Assembly: GCA_013416435.1 (NCBI GenBank) | Contig: JACCEN010000005.1 | Location: 233,201-297,200 of the forward strand | Length of the DNA stretch: 64,000 bases | Direction: 5' to 3' | From: Alcaligenaceae bacterium | Lineage (GTDB): Bacteria; Pseudomonadota; Gammaproteobacteria; Burkholderiales; Burkholderiaceae_B | In this document: piece by piece, positions 8,580 to 16,389 of the stretch | How the letters are laid out: each line of letters begins with the position of its first letter | Numbering within the stretch: position 1 is the first letter of the stretch | Position numbers and translations under genes: made by a program | The notes under the pieces: generated by a model | The model's input: the letters and a program-made list of their open reading frames with translations, nothing else | What the model was told of the DNA's origin: nothing | Database searches by the model: none

Positions 8580-9143
8580 ATGCAACAGCAAGTTGGCGGC
8601 GCGGCGGCGCCTGAAGCGCTTTCGATCCTGGCGTTCTGGCGTGAAGCCGGGCCGGAAAAATGGTTCATGAAGTCCGATGCCTTCGACCTGATGTTTCGCG
8701 ACCGTTTTCTGGACCTGCACATGGCGGCTGCCCGCCGGCAACTGGACGACTGGGCGCATTGCGCCGAAGGCGCGCTGGCTTTGCTGATCTTGCTGGACCA
8801 ATTGCCTCGCAATGCGTTCCGCGGCACCGCGCATATGTACGCCACGGACGAGCTGGCCCTGCATTTTGCGCAACGCATGGTGGACAAGGAACTCGATCAG
8901 CAGATCCCGGCTGACCTGCGCGTGTTTTGCTATCTGCCCTTCATGCATTCCGAACGTCTTGATCTTCAGGAAAAGTCGGTAGCGCTCTATCGGATTCTGG
9001 GAGGATCGTCGCTGCCCTTCGCCGAAGAACATCTGGACATCATCCGTCAATTCGGGCGCTTTCCTCATCGCAATCCCATGCTGGGGCGCGAAACCACACC
9101 GGCCGAGCAGGCATTCATCGACGCGGGTGGCTTCGCAGGGTAG
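8580..9143 (+). CDS. DUF924 family protein
   Basis: 187-residue soluble alpha-helical protein of the DUF924 family, whose members have a TPR-like fold and no established function. Typical sequences are ILAFWREAGPEKWFMKSDAFD at the start, LALLILLDQLPRNAFRGTAHMYATD in the middle, FCYLPFMHSE and RFPHRNPMLGR near the end. The length matches the family. ATG 8580. The TAG stop abuts the first arm of a short repeat element at 9143. Confidence 0.85.
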   Translation: MQQQVGGAAAPEALSILAFWREAGPEKWFMKSDAFDLMFRDRFLDLHMAAARRQLDDWAHCAEGALALLILLDQLPRNAFRGTAHMYATDELALHFAQRMVDKELDQQIPADLRVFCYLPFMHSERLDLQEKSVALYRILGGSSLPFAEEHLDIIRQFGRFPHRNPMLGRETTPAEQAFIDAGGFAG

Positions 9144-9168
9144 GGTCAGACCCGGCAGGGTCTGACCC
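9143..9168. repeat. Short version of the palindromic element, copy A5
   Basis: 11-bp arms GGGTCAGACCC and GGGTCTGACCC with centre GGCA. The outermost G/C pair of the arms is missing. It touches the DUF924 stop codon. Confidence 0.85.
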
Positions 9169-9179
9169 TGGTCCACGTT

Positions 9180-9209
9180 GGGGTCAGACCCCGTCCGGGG
9201 TCTGACCCC
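9180..9209. repeat. 30-bp double palindrome, copy A6
   Basis: Perfect arms, centre GTCC. It begins a 70-bp unit (9180-9249) repeated from 9250, so it looks like a tandem duplicate of copy A7 with flanks. Confidence 0.93.
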
Positions 9210-9249
9210 TAACCTGATCTTCGGAAAGGGCCTGACCCTGGTCCATGCC

Positions 9250-9279
9250 GGGGTCAGACCCCATTCGGGGTCTGACCCC
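9250..9279. repeat. 30-bp double palindrome, copy A7
   Basis: Perfect arms, centre ATTC. On the minus strand it encodes RGQTPNGV and the stop of yggS (9254-9256). Confidence 0.95.
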
Positions 9280-10018
9280 TCACCTGGTCTTCGGGCCAGT
9301 AGTAGGCGTCGCCATAGATGCGACCACCGAAAATCGCAGTGCCTATGCGCACTTCGGTGGACCCCTCTTCAATGGCGATTTCGAAGTCGCCGCTCATGCC
9401 CATCGACAGGCGTTCCAGTTCGATGTTGTCGATGCCTTCCTGCCGCACGCGGTCGCGTAGTTCGCGCAGTGTCCGGAAGCAGGCGCGCACGGCATCGCGG
9501 TCGGGGGCGTTGATCGCAAGGGTCATGAGTCCGCGTATGCGCAAAGAGGGCGTTTCCCTTGCCACTCGACGCAGAAAGCCGGGCAGCTCTTCCGGCGGCA
9601 GGCCGTATTTGCTGGGCTCGATGGAGGTCTTGACCTGCACCAAGGCGTCCATGCCGCGTCCTTCCTGCTGAAGGCGGCGGTCCAGCGCGATGGCCAGGTC
9701 CATGCGGTCAAGGGACTGGATCTCCGACGCCATGCGGGCAATGTCCTTGGCCTTGTTGGTTTGAAGGTGGCCGATCATGACCCAATCGATGCCGCAGTCG
9801 CTCAAGGGTTCGTACTTGCTGCGTATCTCTTGCGCCTTGTTTTCGCCGAGCCGCCGCAAGCCCGCGGCGACCGCTTCCCGAATGGCGGCTTCTCCGAAAG
9901 TCTTGCTGACTGGCAGGAGCTGAATGGCGGCGGGATCACGGCCCGCGCTCAGTGCGACGTCGCGGATCCGTTCGCGCATGAGCGCGAGGCGGGAGGATAT
10001 GGTGCTTGCTTCTGTCAT
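9254..10018 (-). CDS. yggS: YggS-family PLP homeostasis protein
   Basis: 254-residue single-domain PLP-binding protein (YggS/PROSC/PLPBP family) that buffers pyridoxal phosphate; no catalysis is known. The PLP lysine is in LLPVSKTFG. RRLGENKAQEIRSKY, WVMIGHLQTNKAK, VQVKTSIEPSKYGLP, LRIRGLMTLA and LSMGMSGDFEIAIEEGSTEVRIGTAIFG are family hallmarks. ATG 10018 lies 5 bp after the stop of the upstream luciferase-like gene, suggesting one operon. The last codons and stop are from repeat copy A7; part of its 3' coding end is duplicated just beyond it (ACCTGATCTTCGG near 9212). Confidence 0.93.
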   Translation of the reverse strand: MTEASTISSRLALMRERIRDVALSAGRDPAAIQLLPVSKTFGEAAIREAVAAGLRRLGENKAQEIRSKYEPLSDCGIDWVMIGHLQTNKAKDIARMASEIQSLDRMDLAIALDRRLQQEGRGMDALVQVKTSIEPSKYGLPPEELPGFLRRVARETPSLRIRGLMTLAINAPDRDAVRACFRTLRELRDRVRQEGIDNIELERLSMGMSGDFEIAIEEGSTEVRIGTAIFGGRIYGDAYYWPEDQVRGQTPNGV

Positions 10019-10023
10019 GGCAT

Positions 10024-11010
10024 TCAAAGCGCGTCGCGCACTTGGGCGGTGATTTCGTAGGAGCGGAGCCGGGCGGCGTGATCGAACATATTGGACGTGA
10101 TCATGAGCTCGTCGGCGCCGGTTGCCGACAGGAACGCCTTGAGCTGCGTTGCAACCGTGTCCGCCGAGCCGATCGCGGAGCACGAAAGCACATGATTGAG
10201 CAGCTCCTGCGCCTGAGGACCCAACTGCTCCAGATAGCCTTGCACCGGCGGTGGCAGGCGGCTGGGGCGCCCGCTGCGCAGGTTGACGAAGGATTGCTGC
10301 CACGATGTCGCCAGGAATTGCGCTTCGTCGTCCGTATCGGCGGCAAAGACGTTGAATCCGAGCATGACATAAGGGCGGTCCAGGCTGGCGGAGGGCTTGA
10401 AGTTCGCGCGGTAGAGCTGGATGGCGTGCATCATTTGCTGGGGCGCAAAATGAGAGGCGAAGGCATAGGGCAGTCCAAGGGCGGCCGCCAATTGCGCGCC
10501 GAACAGGCTGGACCCGAGTATCCAGACCGGAACGTTCAGGCCCTTGCCGGGAACCGCCATGACGGTCTGGCGAGGCTCGTCGGACATGAAGTCCATGAGT
10601 TCGACGACGTCCCGGGGGAACTCGTCGGCATCCGACGCGAGGTTGCGCCGCAGGGCGCGCGCCGTCGCCTGGTCCGAGCCGGGTGCGCGGCCAAGGCCCA
10701 GATCGATACGGCCGGGATACAAGGATTCCAGCGTACCGAACTGCTCGGCGATCACCAGCGGAGAATGATTGGGCAGCATGATGCCGCCGGCGCCGACACG
10801 GATGGTCGAGGTGCCGGCCGCGACATGCGAAATCAGGATGGAGGTGGCCGCGCTGGCAATGCCCGGCATGCCGTGATGCTCGGCCATCCAGATGCGACGA
10901 TAGCCCCAGCGTTCACCATGCCGGGCAAGATCGAGCGTATTCTGGAACGAGCGGGCGGCAGTGCTGCCTTCGGCGATGGGGGAGAGATCGAGTATGGAAA
11001 ATGGTGTCAT
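10024..11010 (-). CDS. LLM-class flavin-dependent oxidoreductase (YhbW-like)
   Basis: 328-residue TIM-barrel protein of the bacterial luciferase-like superfamily that uses FMN or F420-type flavin; substrate unknown. [59 protein letters not shown] and [12 protein letters not shown] match the YhbW/LuxA-like MsnO8 group. It is upstream of yggS by 5 bp in the same direction. Confidence 0.87.
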   Translation of the reverse strand: MTPFSILDLSPIAEGSTAARSFQNTLDLARHGERWGYRRIWMAEHHGMPGIASAATSILISHVAAGTSTIRVGAGGIMLPNHSPLVIAEQFGTLESLYPGRIDLGLGRAPGSDQATARALRRNLASDADEFPRDVVELMDFMSDEPRQTVMAVPGKGLNVPVWILGSSLFGAQLAAALGLPYAFASHFAPQQMMHAIQLYRANFKPSASLDRPYVMLGFNVFAADTDDEAQFLATSWQQSFVNLRSGRPSRLPPPVQGYLEQLGPQAQELLNHVLSCSAIGSADTVATQLKAFLSATGADELMITSNMFDHAARLRSYEITAQVRDAL

Positions 11011-11051
11011 GTCGCCTGAGTCGAGCGCGAGTCGGGAAAAGCAATAGGTTA

Positions 11052-11810
11052 CTACGAGATCCCGGGTCTGCTGCCCACGCGAGCGCCCACCACCATTTCA
11101 GTGATCCATCCCACGAGGATGGATGTATACGCCTGCTGGCAGATCTTGGAGCTCAAGGCATGATCGGCACCGTCGACGACGCGATGCGTGAGGGAATGGG
11201 AATTCCGGAAAGCGGCGCGATAGCTCATGATCGTTGCATGGGGCACCAGGTGGTCGTGCTCGGACTCGACCAGCAGGACGTCGCCCCGAAACGCCGTGCA
11301 TGCGGCCAGCGCGCGATTTTCTTCCGGGCTTACCGGCGCTTTGCGATAGACGGCCAGGTCCTGGCGGTTCAGCTGTCTTTTTGGCGTATCCCAATCCGTG
11401 TCCCGATAAAGCGACGGGACTCTCAGCGACAGCCACTTGACCGGCCGAAGCGTGGTCAGGACAGCGGATAGATAGGCGCCGTAGCTCGTTCCCACCACGG
11501 CGATGGAGCGTGGGTCGATAGAGGGATGCTGGGCAAGCAGGTCATAGGCCGAGATGATGTCCCGCAAATTCTCTTCGCGCGTCACGGTCTGTTGACGGGC
11601 GGAGCCTTTTTCGTGACCGCGCAGATCGAAGGTCAGGCACACGCAGCCTAGCCCCGCAATGCCGCGCGCACGATCCAGGTCGCGTTCCTGGCTGCCGCCC
11701 CATCCGTGGACGAACAGAATGCCGGGCACCTTGGTTTCCGGTGCGAGAAAAGTGCCTGCAAGGCGTTCTTCTTCCACCAGGATCTCAATGCTTGTGCTGC
11801 TAGTTCCCAT
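11052..11810 (-). CDS. Alpha/beta hydrolase
   Basis: 252-residue serine hydrolase of the dienelactone-hydrolase/acyl-peptidase type. The oxyanion-side motif is FVHGWGGS, the nucleophile elbow GTSYG (about residue 109), the acid residue probably in ESEHDHLVP and the catalytic His in DGADHAL. No signal peptide, so cytosolic. Its start overlaps the 3' end of the DUF3182 gene by 11 bp, so the two are translationally coupled. Substrate unknown. Confidence 0.83.
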   Translation of the reverse strand: MGTSSTSIEILVEEERLAGTFLAPETKVPGILFVHGWGGSQERDLDRARGIAGLGCVCLTFDLRGHEKGSARQQTVTREENLRDIISAYDLLAQHPSIDPRSIAVVGTSYGAYLSAVLTTLRPVKWLSLRVPSLYRDTDWDTPKRQLNRQDLAVYRKAPVSPEENRALAACTAFRGDVLLVESEHDHLVPHATIMSYRAAFRNSHSLTHRVVDGADHALSSKICQQAYTSILVGWITEMVVGARVGSRPGIS

Positions 11811-12924
11811 AAGCTTCTACCTGTACGTACTTGCTGATGAGACCGATGTCCGGGTCGACGCCTTGAAACAGCCTCTCGGCGCCTTCGGGCGCCTTGTGCG
11901 TGCCGAAAATTTCGATGGTCCGGGCGCGCAGCGCCTTGCAGCCGCTGTCCGCGGCGAACTTTTGCAGCGCGGCGACTTCCGCGGCGCTTGCGCCGCCAAT
12001 GCGCCATGATTGCTCAAGAACTCCGCAGCGAATTTCGCCGCGCGGAGTAGTGCCGCTTGCAATATCATAGTTTCGTCGCGAGGCAGTCAATCCTGGAAAA
12101 CATCGCCCGGCCGCTTCATCGTAGCGCCGGGCCTGCGCGATGGCACGGCGTTCTTCATCGCCGAGCGCCAGTGCAAGCAGCGCATCGAATTCGCCCCGCA
12201 CCAGGGTAAGGTTCGATCCTCCGTACACCAGTTCGCCCTGATTGTCGCGCGTCAGGCTCTGCGTGCCGACATAGCTCGTCACCAAGCCGCCTATCGCGAC
12301 CCGGCCCACGCTGAAAGTCTTGACGTCCTCCAGATGTTCTTCCAGCACCAGTCCGTGGGATTCCAGATCGTCGTCCCGCTGGTGGTCCAGCGCGGCCAGA
12401 AGCTCCCGGCGCGATTCAATTCGTATTTGGCCGCGGCCGGCAGTGGCCAGCACGGGCTTGATGCGCACAGGTCCGGATGAGAGCAGCGTCTCGCCCGCCT
12501 GCATGGCGTCGTCGAGAGTGAACGCGGAGTATCCCGCCAGAACGCTGTCGCGCACGTCAGTGCCGAATTGGCAGGACCAGCCTGCGGGCGCTTTGCCGTC
12601 CGAACGCAGTATGGAATGGGTTATGGCCTTCGTCGCAACGAAGGGGTGCGGAACGATACCGCCGAACAGGTCTGCTTCCGAGGCGAGCCTCAGTTGCCGT
12701 GCTCGTTCCAGGCCGACGATGGTGTCGCTGGGCACGAGATAAGCCGGTTCGGTCGGCGTGCGTGCGGCATCGTAGCGGCCACCGTATCGGACTCCGAGGA
12801 GCCCCGCGATACGACGCGCAAGTTCCTCATGGACTGCCTGTTCGTGCTCTGGCTCGCGCGCACGCGCGGATAGAACGTACACCTCGCCGCGATGTGCGTT
12901 CTTGCTGGATTCGTGAGGAGTCAT
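11800..12924 (-). CDS. DUF3182 family protein (ATP-grasp-like)
   Basis: 374-residue cytosolic protein of the DUF3182 family. The segment around VRIKPVLATAGRGQIRI and GLVLEEHLEDVKTFSVGRV resembles the nucleotide-binding part of ATP-grasp ligases; this is a structural resemblance, not a demonstrated activity. The gene heads a tight operon with the alpha/beta hydrolase (11-bp overlap) and follows the FPASDP-repeat gene. The partnership suggests ligase and hydrolase acting on related acyl or peptide compounds, which is inference. Confidence 0.75.
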   Translation of the reverse strand: MTPHESSKNAHRGEVYVLSARAREPEHEQAVHEELARRIAGLLGVRYGGRYDAARTPTEPAYLVPSDTIVGLERARQLRLASEADLFGGIVPHPFVATKAITHSILRSDGKAPAGWSCQFGTDVRDSVLAGYSAFTLDDAMQAGETLLSSGPVRIKPVLATAGRGQIRIESRRELLAALDHQRDDDLESHGLVLEEHLEDVKTFSVGRVAIGGLVTSYVGTQSLTRDNQGELVYGGSNLTLVRGEFDALLALALGDEERRAIAQARRYDEAAGRCFPGLTASRRNYDIASGTTPRGEIRCGVLEQSWRIGGASAAEVAALQKFAADSGCKALRARTIEIFGTHKAPEGAERLFQGVDPDIGLISKYVQVEAYGN

Positions 12925-13236
12925 TCAGGATTGTGTATCGTCCGGTTTTTTAGTGGTCACCGACACAGGGTCGCTGGCGGGGAAGCTTTCTTCAATGGCC
13001 TCATCCAAAGTCTTTTCTTCAGGAACGGCCTCATTCTCTTTTTTGGACGGTTTGGTGGTTTCGTTGGCCGCGTGATCATTGCGGGTTTCGGGTTTTGATG
13101 TGGATACGGACATTGGATCGCTCGCCGGAAAGGTTGCTTCGAGCGCGGAGTCCAGCGTTTCGTCCCGGCCGGGATTGTCTTTCGATGTTGGAAAGGGGAT
13201 AGCGTTCTTTTCTTTGTCGGTATCGGGCTGTGTCAT
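12925..13236 (-). CDS. Small acidic protein with two FPASDP motifs
   Basis: 103 residues, hydrophilic, probably largely disordered, no signal peptide. It contains an internal duplication: ETLDSALEATFPASDPMSV (26-44) and KTLDEAIEESFPASDPVSV (75-93), joined by a Lys/Glu/Thr-rich linker. The FPASDP element is a recurrent, uncharacterised motif in small bacterial proteins; I know no function. A good AGGAG precedes ATG 13236. It directly abuts the DUF3182 gene (stop at 12925, start at 12924) and neighbours stress-type small proteins, so a stress role is inferred. Confidence 0.8.
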   Translation of the reverse strand: MTQPDTDKEKNAIPFPTSKDNPGRDETLDSALEATFPASDPMSVSTSKPETRNDHAANETTKPSKKENEAVPEEKTLDEAIEESFPASDPVSVTTKKPDDTQS

Positions 13237-13343
13237 GATGGGCTCCTGAAGGGCCAGAGTCTGTCAATGCTGAACGTAGACGGCACTGGCCCTGGGGATG
13301 TCGACGAGGCCTCCGGGAGGCCTCCGTCCGGACGTTGTGTGTC

Positions 13344-13835
13344 TTATCCAGCCACTTCTACTTTGGGCAGCGCTTTCAGCTGGTCCTTGGTATAGCCGGA
13401 AAGAACGAGTTTGTCGCCGGTATGTTTGATTTCATTGAATGGAATCGCTACGTCGCGCTCGCCCATTCCCAGAAAGCCCCCCGCGCCGATGATGAAGTAG
13501 ATCGCCTTGCCATCCGAGGCAAGGACGACATCATTGATTTCCCCTATCTTTTCATCGTTCTCATTGACCACGGTCTTGCCCATGATCTTCTGCTTGACGC
13601 TCACGCCGGTGATGGACTCTTTGGACTGCGCTGCGGGAGCGTTGGCCGCAGGCGCGGTGGGTGCGGCGCCGCGCGCTGCAGGGGCGGGCGTTCCAGGGGT
13701 CGCCGGGCTTCCGGGAGTGCCGGGGCTGCCGGGCGCTGTCGGATTGGTGGGTGCCGGCGCGGTGCTTTGCGCAAAAGCGACAGGAACGATGGCTGTGGAG
13801 AGCGAACATAAGGTTGCGGCAAGAAGCTTTTTCAT
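13344..13835 (-). CDS. Exported PRC-barrel domain protein
   Basis: 163 residues. A signal peptide (MKKLLAATLCSLSTAIVPVAFAQ) is followed by a Pro/Ala/Gly-rich linker with TPGSPGTPGSP-type repeats (about 24-70) and a PRC barrel (about 75-145: KIMGKTVVNENDEKIGEINDVVL, GERDVAIPFNEIK). PRC barrels are small beta barrels found in ribosome-maturation, photosynthetic and stress proteins. ATG 13835 is supported by AGGAG in AGGAGATCACCT just upstream. Likely periplasmic; role unknown. Confidence 0.85.
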   Translation of the reverse strand: MKKLLAATLCSLSTAIVPVAFAQSTAPAPTNPTAPGSPGTPGSPATPGTPAPAARGAAPTAPAANAPAAQSKESITGVSVKQKIMGKTVVNENDEKIGEINDVVLASDGKAIYFIIGAGGFLGMGERDVAIPFNEIKHTGDKLVLSGYTKDQLKALPKVEVAG

Positions 13836-14009
13836 AGGTGATCTCCTGAGTTGACCAGACGAATCATCTGGCCTTCGACGTTGACACAGCAAGCATCGTG
13901 CCAGGCCGGAACAAAACCGTATCTGCTTATTGCTGGCACGCTGCTTGCTGCAGGGCAGTCAAGCACATGCACACCGTGATGTGCGTCCAAATTTAGATAG
14001 GGGTTTGAT

Positions 14010-14225
14010 ATGAAAACGACAAAACGAATTGCTGCAGGCACAGTATTGTTGGCCGTTTCTTTAAGTCTGGCCGCATGTGGCGGAATGTCACGTCAGGGTA
14101 AGAATACGGCCATAGGCGCCGGCGTCGGCGCAGTGGGCGGAGCCGTGCTCACCGGTGGCAGCACGCTGGGAACGCTGGGCGGCGCAGCAGTGGGCGGTGT
14201 CGTGGGCCACGAAGCCAGTAAATAA
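14010..14225 (+). CDS. Glycine-zipper 2TM lipoprotein, OsmB-like
   Basis: 71 residues. Lipoprotein signal with lipobox LSLAAC, then a glycine-rich hairpin (IGAGVGAVGGAVLTGGSTLGTLGGAAVGGVVGHE) typical of the glycine-zipper 2TM family (OsmB, SlyB types). Probably an envelope-stress outer-membrane lipoprotein. It is followed 37 bp later by another small stress-type gene. Confidence 0.83.
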   Translation: MKTTKRIAAGTVLLAVSLSLAACGGMSRQGKNTAIGAGVGAVGGAVLTGGSTLGTLGGAAVGGVVGHEASK

Positions 14226-14262
14226 TACAAGACCAAGTTTTTTTACACGAAAGGGAGCCGAT

Positions 14263-14409
14263 ATGCTTTATACACTGGCCGTTGTCCTGATTGTCTTGTG
14301 GCTGTTGGGCCTGGTTACCTCTTATACATTGGGCGGCTTCATCCACGTGCTGATCGTCGTCGCGATCATCATGGTGCTGGTGCGCCTGATCACCGGCCGT
14401 TCGCTTTGA
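14263..14409 (+). CDS. Lmo0937-family (DUF5670-like) small membrane protein
   Basis: 48 residues with two hydrophobic helices (LYTLAVVLIVLWLLGLVTSYTLGG and FIHVLIVVAIIMVLVRLI). The sequence pattern WLLGLV.SYTLGGFIH matches the lmo0937 family of small stress-associated membrane proteins. AAGGGAG is well placed upstream of ATG 14263. Its last codons (GRSL) and stop lie in a segment duplicated 49 bp downstream together with a repeat element. Confidence 0.8.
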   Translation: MLYTLAVVLIVLWLLGLVTSYTLGGFIHVLIVVAIIMVLVRLITGRSL

Positions 14410-14413
14410 TATT

Positions 14414-14443
14414 GGGGTCATACCCCATACGGGGTCTGACCCC
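14414..14443. repeat. 30-bp double palindrome, copy A8 (one mismatch)
   Basis: Left arm GGGGTCATACCCC (G to T), centre ATAC, right arm GGGGTCTGACCCC. It is part of a 49-bp tandem duplication with its left flank (14397-14420 versus 14446-14469, 22 of 24 identical). Confidence 0.9.
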
Positions 14444-14462
14444 GCCCGTTCGCTTTGGTAAT

Positions 14463-14490
14463 GGGGTCAGACCCTATAGGGTCTGACCCC
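14463..14490. repeat. 28-bp version of the double palindrome, copy A9
   Basis: 12-bp arms GGGGTCAGACCC and GGGTCTGACCCC, centre TATA; exact palindrome over 28 bp. A half element (GGGTCTGATCCC) follows at about 14500. Confidence 0.9.
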
Positions 14491-14576
14491 GCGGCCGTCG
14501 GGTCTGATCCCGTCACCCGTCGCGCAAGAGGATTTATCATTCGGGTTTTCCACTCCTCTTGTGCGACGGGTAAGCC

Positions 14577-15386
14577 ATGCTTGAAAGACTCCGCGACCTT
14601 CCGGCATTGATGCCGCATATTGAATTCCTGGCTTTCAATCTCGTAGTGACCATCGCCATCCTTATTGTCGGATGGTCTTTATCTTCATTTGCCGGACGCA
14701 GCCTGCGCAGGCTGGCCGCCAATTCCCCACGCATCGATCCCACCATCGTCCCCATGGTGTACACGGCGACTGTCTGGGCGATTCGCATCTTCGTGGTCAT
14801 TGCGGTACTGGCCCGCTTCGGCATTCAAACGGCAAGCATCATCACTGTACTGGGTGCGGCGGGGCTCGCGATTGGCCTGGCGTTGCAGGGCACTTTGCAG
14901 AACATTGCGGCGGGCATCATGTTGCTGGTGCTTCGACCGCTGCGCACGGGGGAGTACGTATCCGTCGTCGGCAAGGGAGACGGCACGGTCGCGGAAGTAG
15001 GCCTCTTCCTTACGCGGCTGGTCCAGGCGGACGGCATACATCTCACTTTGCCCAATGGGCTGGTGTGGGGAAGCACCATCATCAATTACAGCCGGAACGA
15101 AACGCGGCGCCTGGATATCGAGGTGTCGATCCCTTATGGCGACGACCTGGAACTGGCGATACGGGAGCTTACCGACCTTGTGCGGAGCCATGAATACGCA
15201 TTGCCCGATCCCGCTCCGCAAGTCCTGGTGACGGATTATCGCGAAAACACCACCATACTCACGATACGGGTCTGGGCTCCCGCGAAAAAGCACTGGAACT
15301 TGCGCTGCGACCTGTACCGCGACGCGCTGCAACGGCTCGGACGCGCCGGGTCGGGGTCGGACCCCATGCGGGGTCCGACCCCATAG
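14577..15386 (+). CDS. Small mechanosensitive channel, MscS family
   Basis: 269-residue inner-membrane channel releasing solutes on hypo-osmotic shock. Two to three N-terminal helices (about 15-40, 58-78) precede the pore helix (TASIITVLGAAGLAIGLALQGTLQNIAAGIMLLVLRPL), which carries the Gly/Ala zipper of MscS TM3. The beta domain (VGKGDGTVAEVGLFLTRL) and LPNGLVWGSTIINYS follow. The native C-terminus appears to end near QRLGRAGS; GSDPMRGPTP and the stop come from repeat copy A10. Confidence 0.9.
   Translation: MLERLRDLPALMPHIEFLAFNLVVTIAILIVGWSLSSFAGRSLRRLAANSPRIDPTIVPMVYTATVWAIRIFVVIAVLARFGIQTASIITVLGAAGLAIGLALQGTLQNIAAGIMLLVLRPLRTGEYVSVVGKGDGTVAEVGLFLTRLVQADGIHLTLPNGLVWGSTIINYSRNETRRLDIEVSIPYGDDLELAIRELTDLVRSHEYALPDPAPQVLVTDYRENTTILTIRVWAPAKKHWNLRCDLYRDALQRLGRAGSGSDPMRGPTP
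15353..15382. repeat. 30-bp double palindrome, copy A10, covarying arms
   Basis: Arms GGGGTCGGACCCC and GGGGTCCGACCCC, centre ATGC. The A-to-G change of the left arm is matched by T-to-C in the right arm, so pairing is kept. It is read in frame as the end of the MscS gene. Confidence 0.93.
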
Positions 15387-15404
15387 CGCGGCGGCTGGAG
15401 ATCA

Positions 15405-15446
15405 GGGGTCAGACCCGGGGTCAGACCCCGCATGGGGTCTGACCCC
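15405..15446. repeat. Half element plus 30-bp double palindrome, copy A11
   Basis: A left arm (15405-15416) is fused directly to a complete element (15417-15446, centre GCAT, perfect arms). Confidence 0.92.
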
Positions 15447-15474
15447 TCCGCGAAGGCGGGGCCACAGGTCGGTC

Positions 15475-15504
15475 GGGGTCAGACCCCTTACGGGGTCTGA
15501 CCCC
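15475..15504. repeat. 30-bp double palindrome, copy A12
   Basis: Perfect arms, centre TTAC, followed by another half arm (GTCTGACCCC, to about 15517). It lies just beyond the 3' end of the IclR-type gene. Confidence 0.93.
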
Positions 15505-15523
15505 ACGTCTGACCCCTCGCCCC

Positions 15524-16348
15524 TCAAAGCTTGTCGGCGATGCTGCGCAGGCCGTCCTGGATCAGCCCGGCGATCTCGCGCTGCCGGCTTGCCGGCATGC
15601 GTTCGGTGATGGCGGTCACGCTGATGGCAAGCGTAGGGTGCCCCTTGTTGTCGCACAGGGCGCAGCCGACTCCCAGGGCACCCCGCACCGCATAGTTTCC
15701 CACCACCGAATACCCGCGCGTGCGCGTGTTTTGTACCAATTGACGCATTTCCCGCGGCGACATGCCGCCGTATTGTTCGAGCTCTTTGCTGTTCAGCGCG
15801 ATGATGTCCTCGACGGATTCGTCATCGAGCCGTGCAAGCAGCGCAAGCCCGCCCGACCCTACGCCCAGGGGCTGGCGCTTGCCCGCGAATGTGGCCAGGA
15901 TCTGCACCGGATAAGGACCGATCTCACGCCAGAGGCTGAGGGACTCGTGCTTGTCCTGGACCACCAGGAAAACGGCGTCTCCGGTAAGCGCGGCCAGCTT
16001 CTGCATGGCCGGAAGAGCAAGTTCGATGCGCGCATCGCGCTGCGGCACCGTCAATGCCGTGGCGCTGGTGGCCATGAACCGCTTGGTGCCTGGAACGCTT
16101 TTGGCAAACCCGTCTTCGACCAGCGCGCTGAGCAGGCGATAGATGGTTGGGCGCTGCAGCCCGGTCAGCCTTGCCAATTGGGTGACGCTCAGCCCCGCTT
16201 GCGTATTTTCCTGCAAACAGCGTAAAACTTGTAGGCCGCGCCGCAGTGTGCGAGGACCCGAACCGGCGTTTTCTTCGGAAAAAGTGTCCACTGCGTGTAC
16301 TTCTTGGTTTGATTTCAAGTCGATATCGATCAGAATAGAGCGGTTCAT
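15524..16348 (-). CDS. IclR-family transcriptional regulator
   Basis: 274 residues. N-terminal winged helix-turn-helix (about 30-95: GLQVLRCLQENTQAGLSVTQLARLTGLQRPTIYRLLSALVEDGF), then the IclR effector-binding domain (GDAVFLVVQD, LGVGSGGLALLA, RTRGYSVVGNYAVRGALGVGCALCD, AISVTAITERM). ATG 16348 is used; the longer frame upstream covers the divergent promoter region. It is divergent from the Bug-protein and CoA-transferase genes and probably controls them, perhaps with the carboxylate substrate as inducer, as PcaR-type IclR proteins do. Confidence 0.88.
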   Translation of the reverse strand: MNRSILIDIDLKSNQEVHAVDTFSEENAGSGPRTLRRGLQVLRCLQENTQAGLSVTQLARLTGLQRPTIYRLLSALVEDGFAKSVPGTKRFMATSATALTVPQRDARIELALPAMQKLAALTGDAVFLVVQDKHESLSLWREIGPYPVQILATFAGKRQPLGVGSGGLALLARLDDESVEDIIALNSKELEQYGGMSPREMRQLVQNTRTRGYSVVGNYAVRGALGVGCALCDNKGHPTLAISVTAITERMPASRQREIAGLIQDGLRSIADKL

Positions 16349-16355
16349 TATAAAT

Positions 16356-16368
16356 CGTCCAAAGGACG
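16356..16368. promoter_or_regulatory. Candidate IclR operator
   Basis: Inverted repeat CGTCC AAA GGACG in the 41-bp gap between the divergent IclR gene (start 16348) and the Bug-protein gene (start 16390). Position and symmetry suit the IclR-family dimer; no binding evidence. Confidence 0.45.
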
Positions 16369-16389
16369 GACAATACAAGGAGAACTCAT

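Noticed and set aside
5319..9279. Possible CRISPR array from the clustered palindromes
   Set aside because: Spacing is irregular, there are no unique spacers of constant length, no cas genes, and the elements are double palindromes with gene ends between them.
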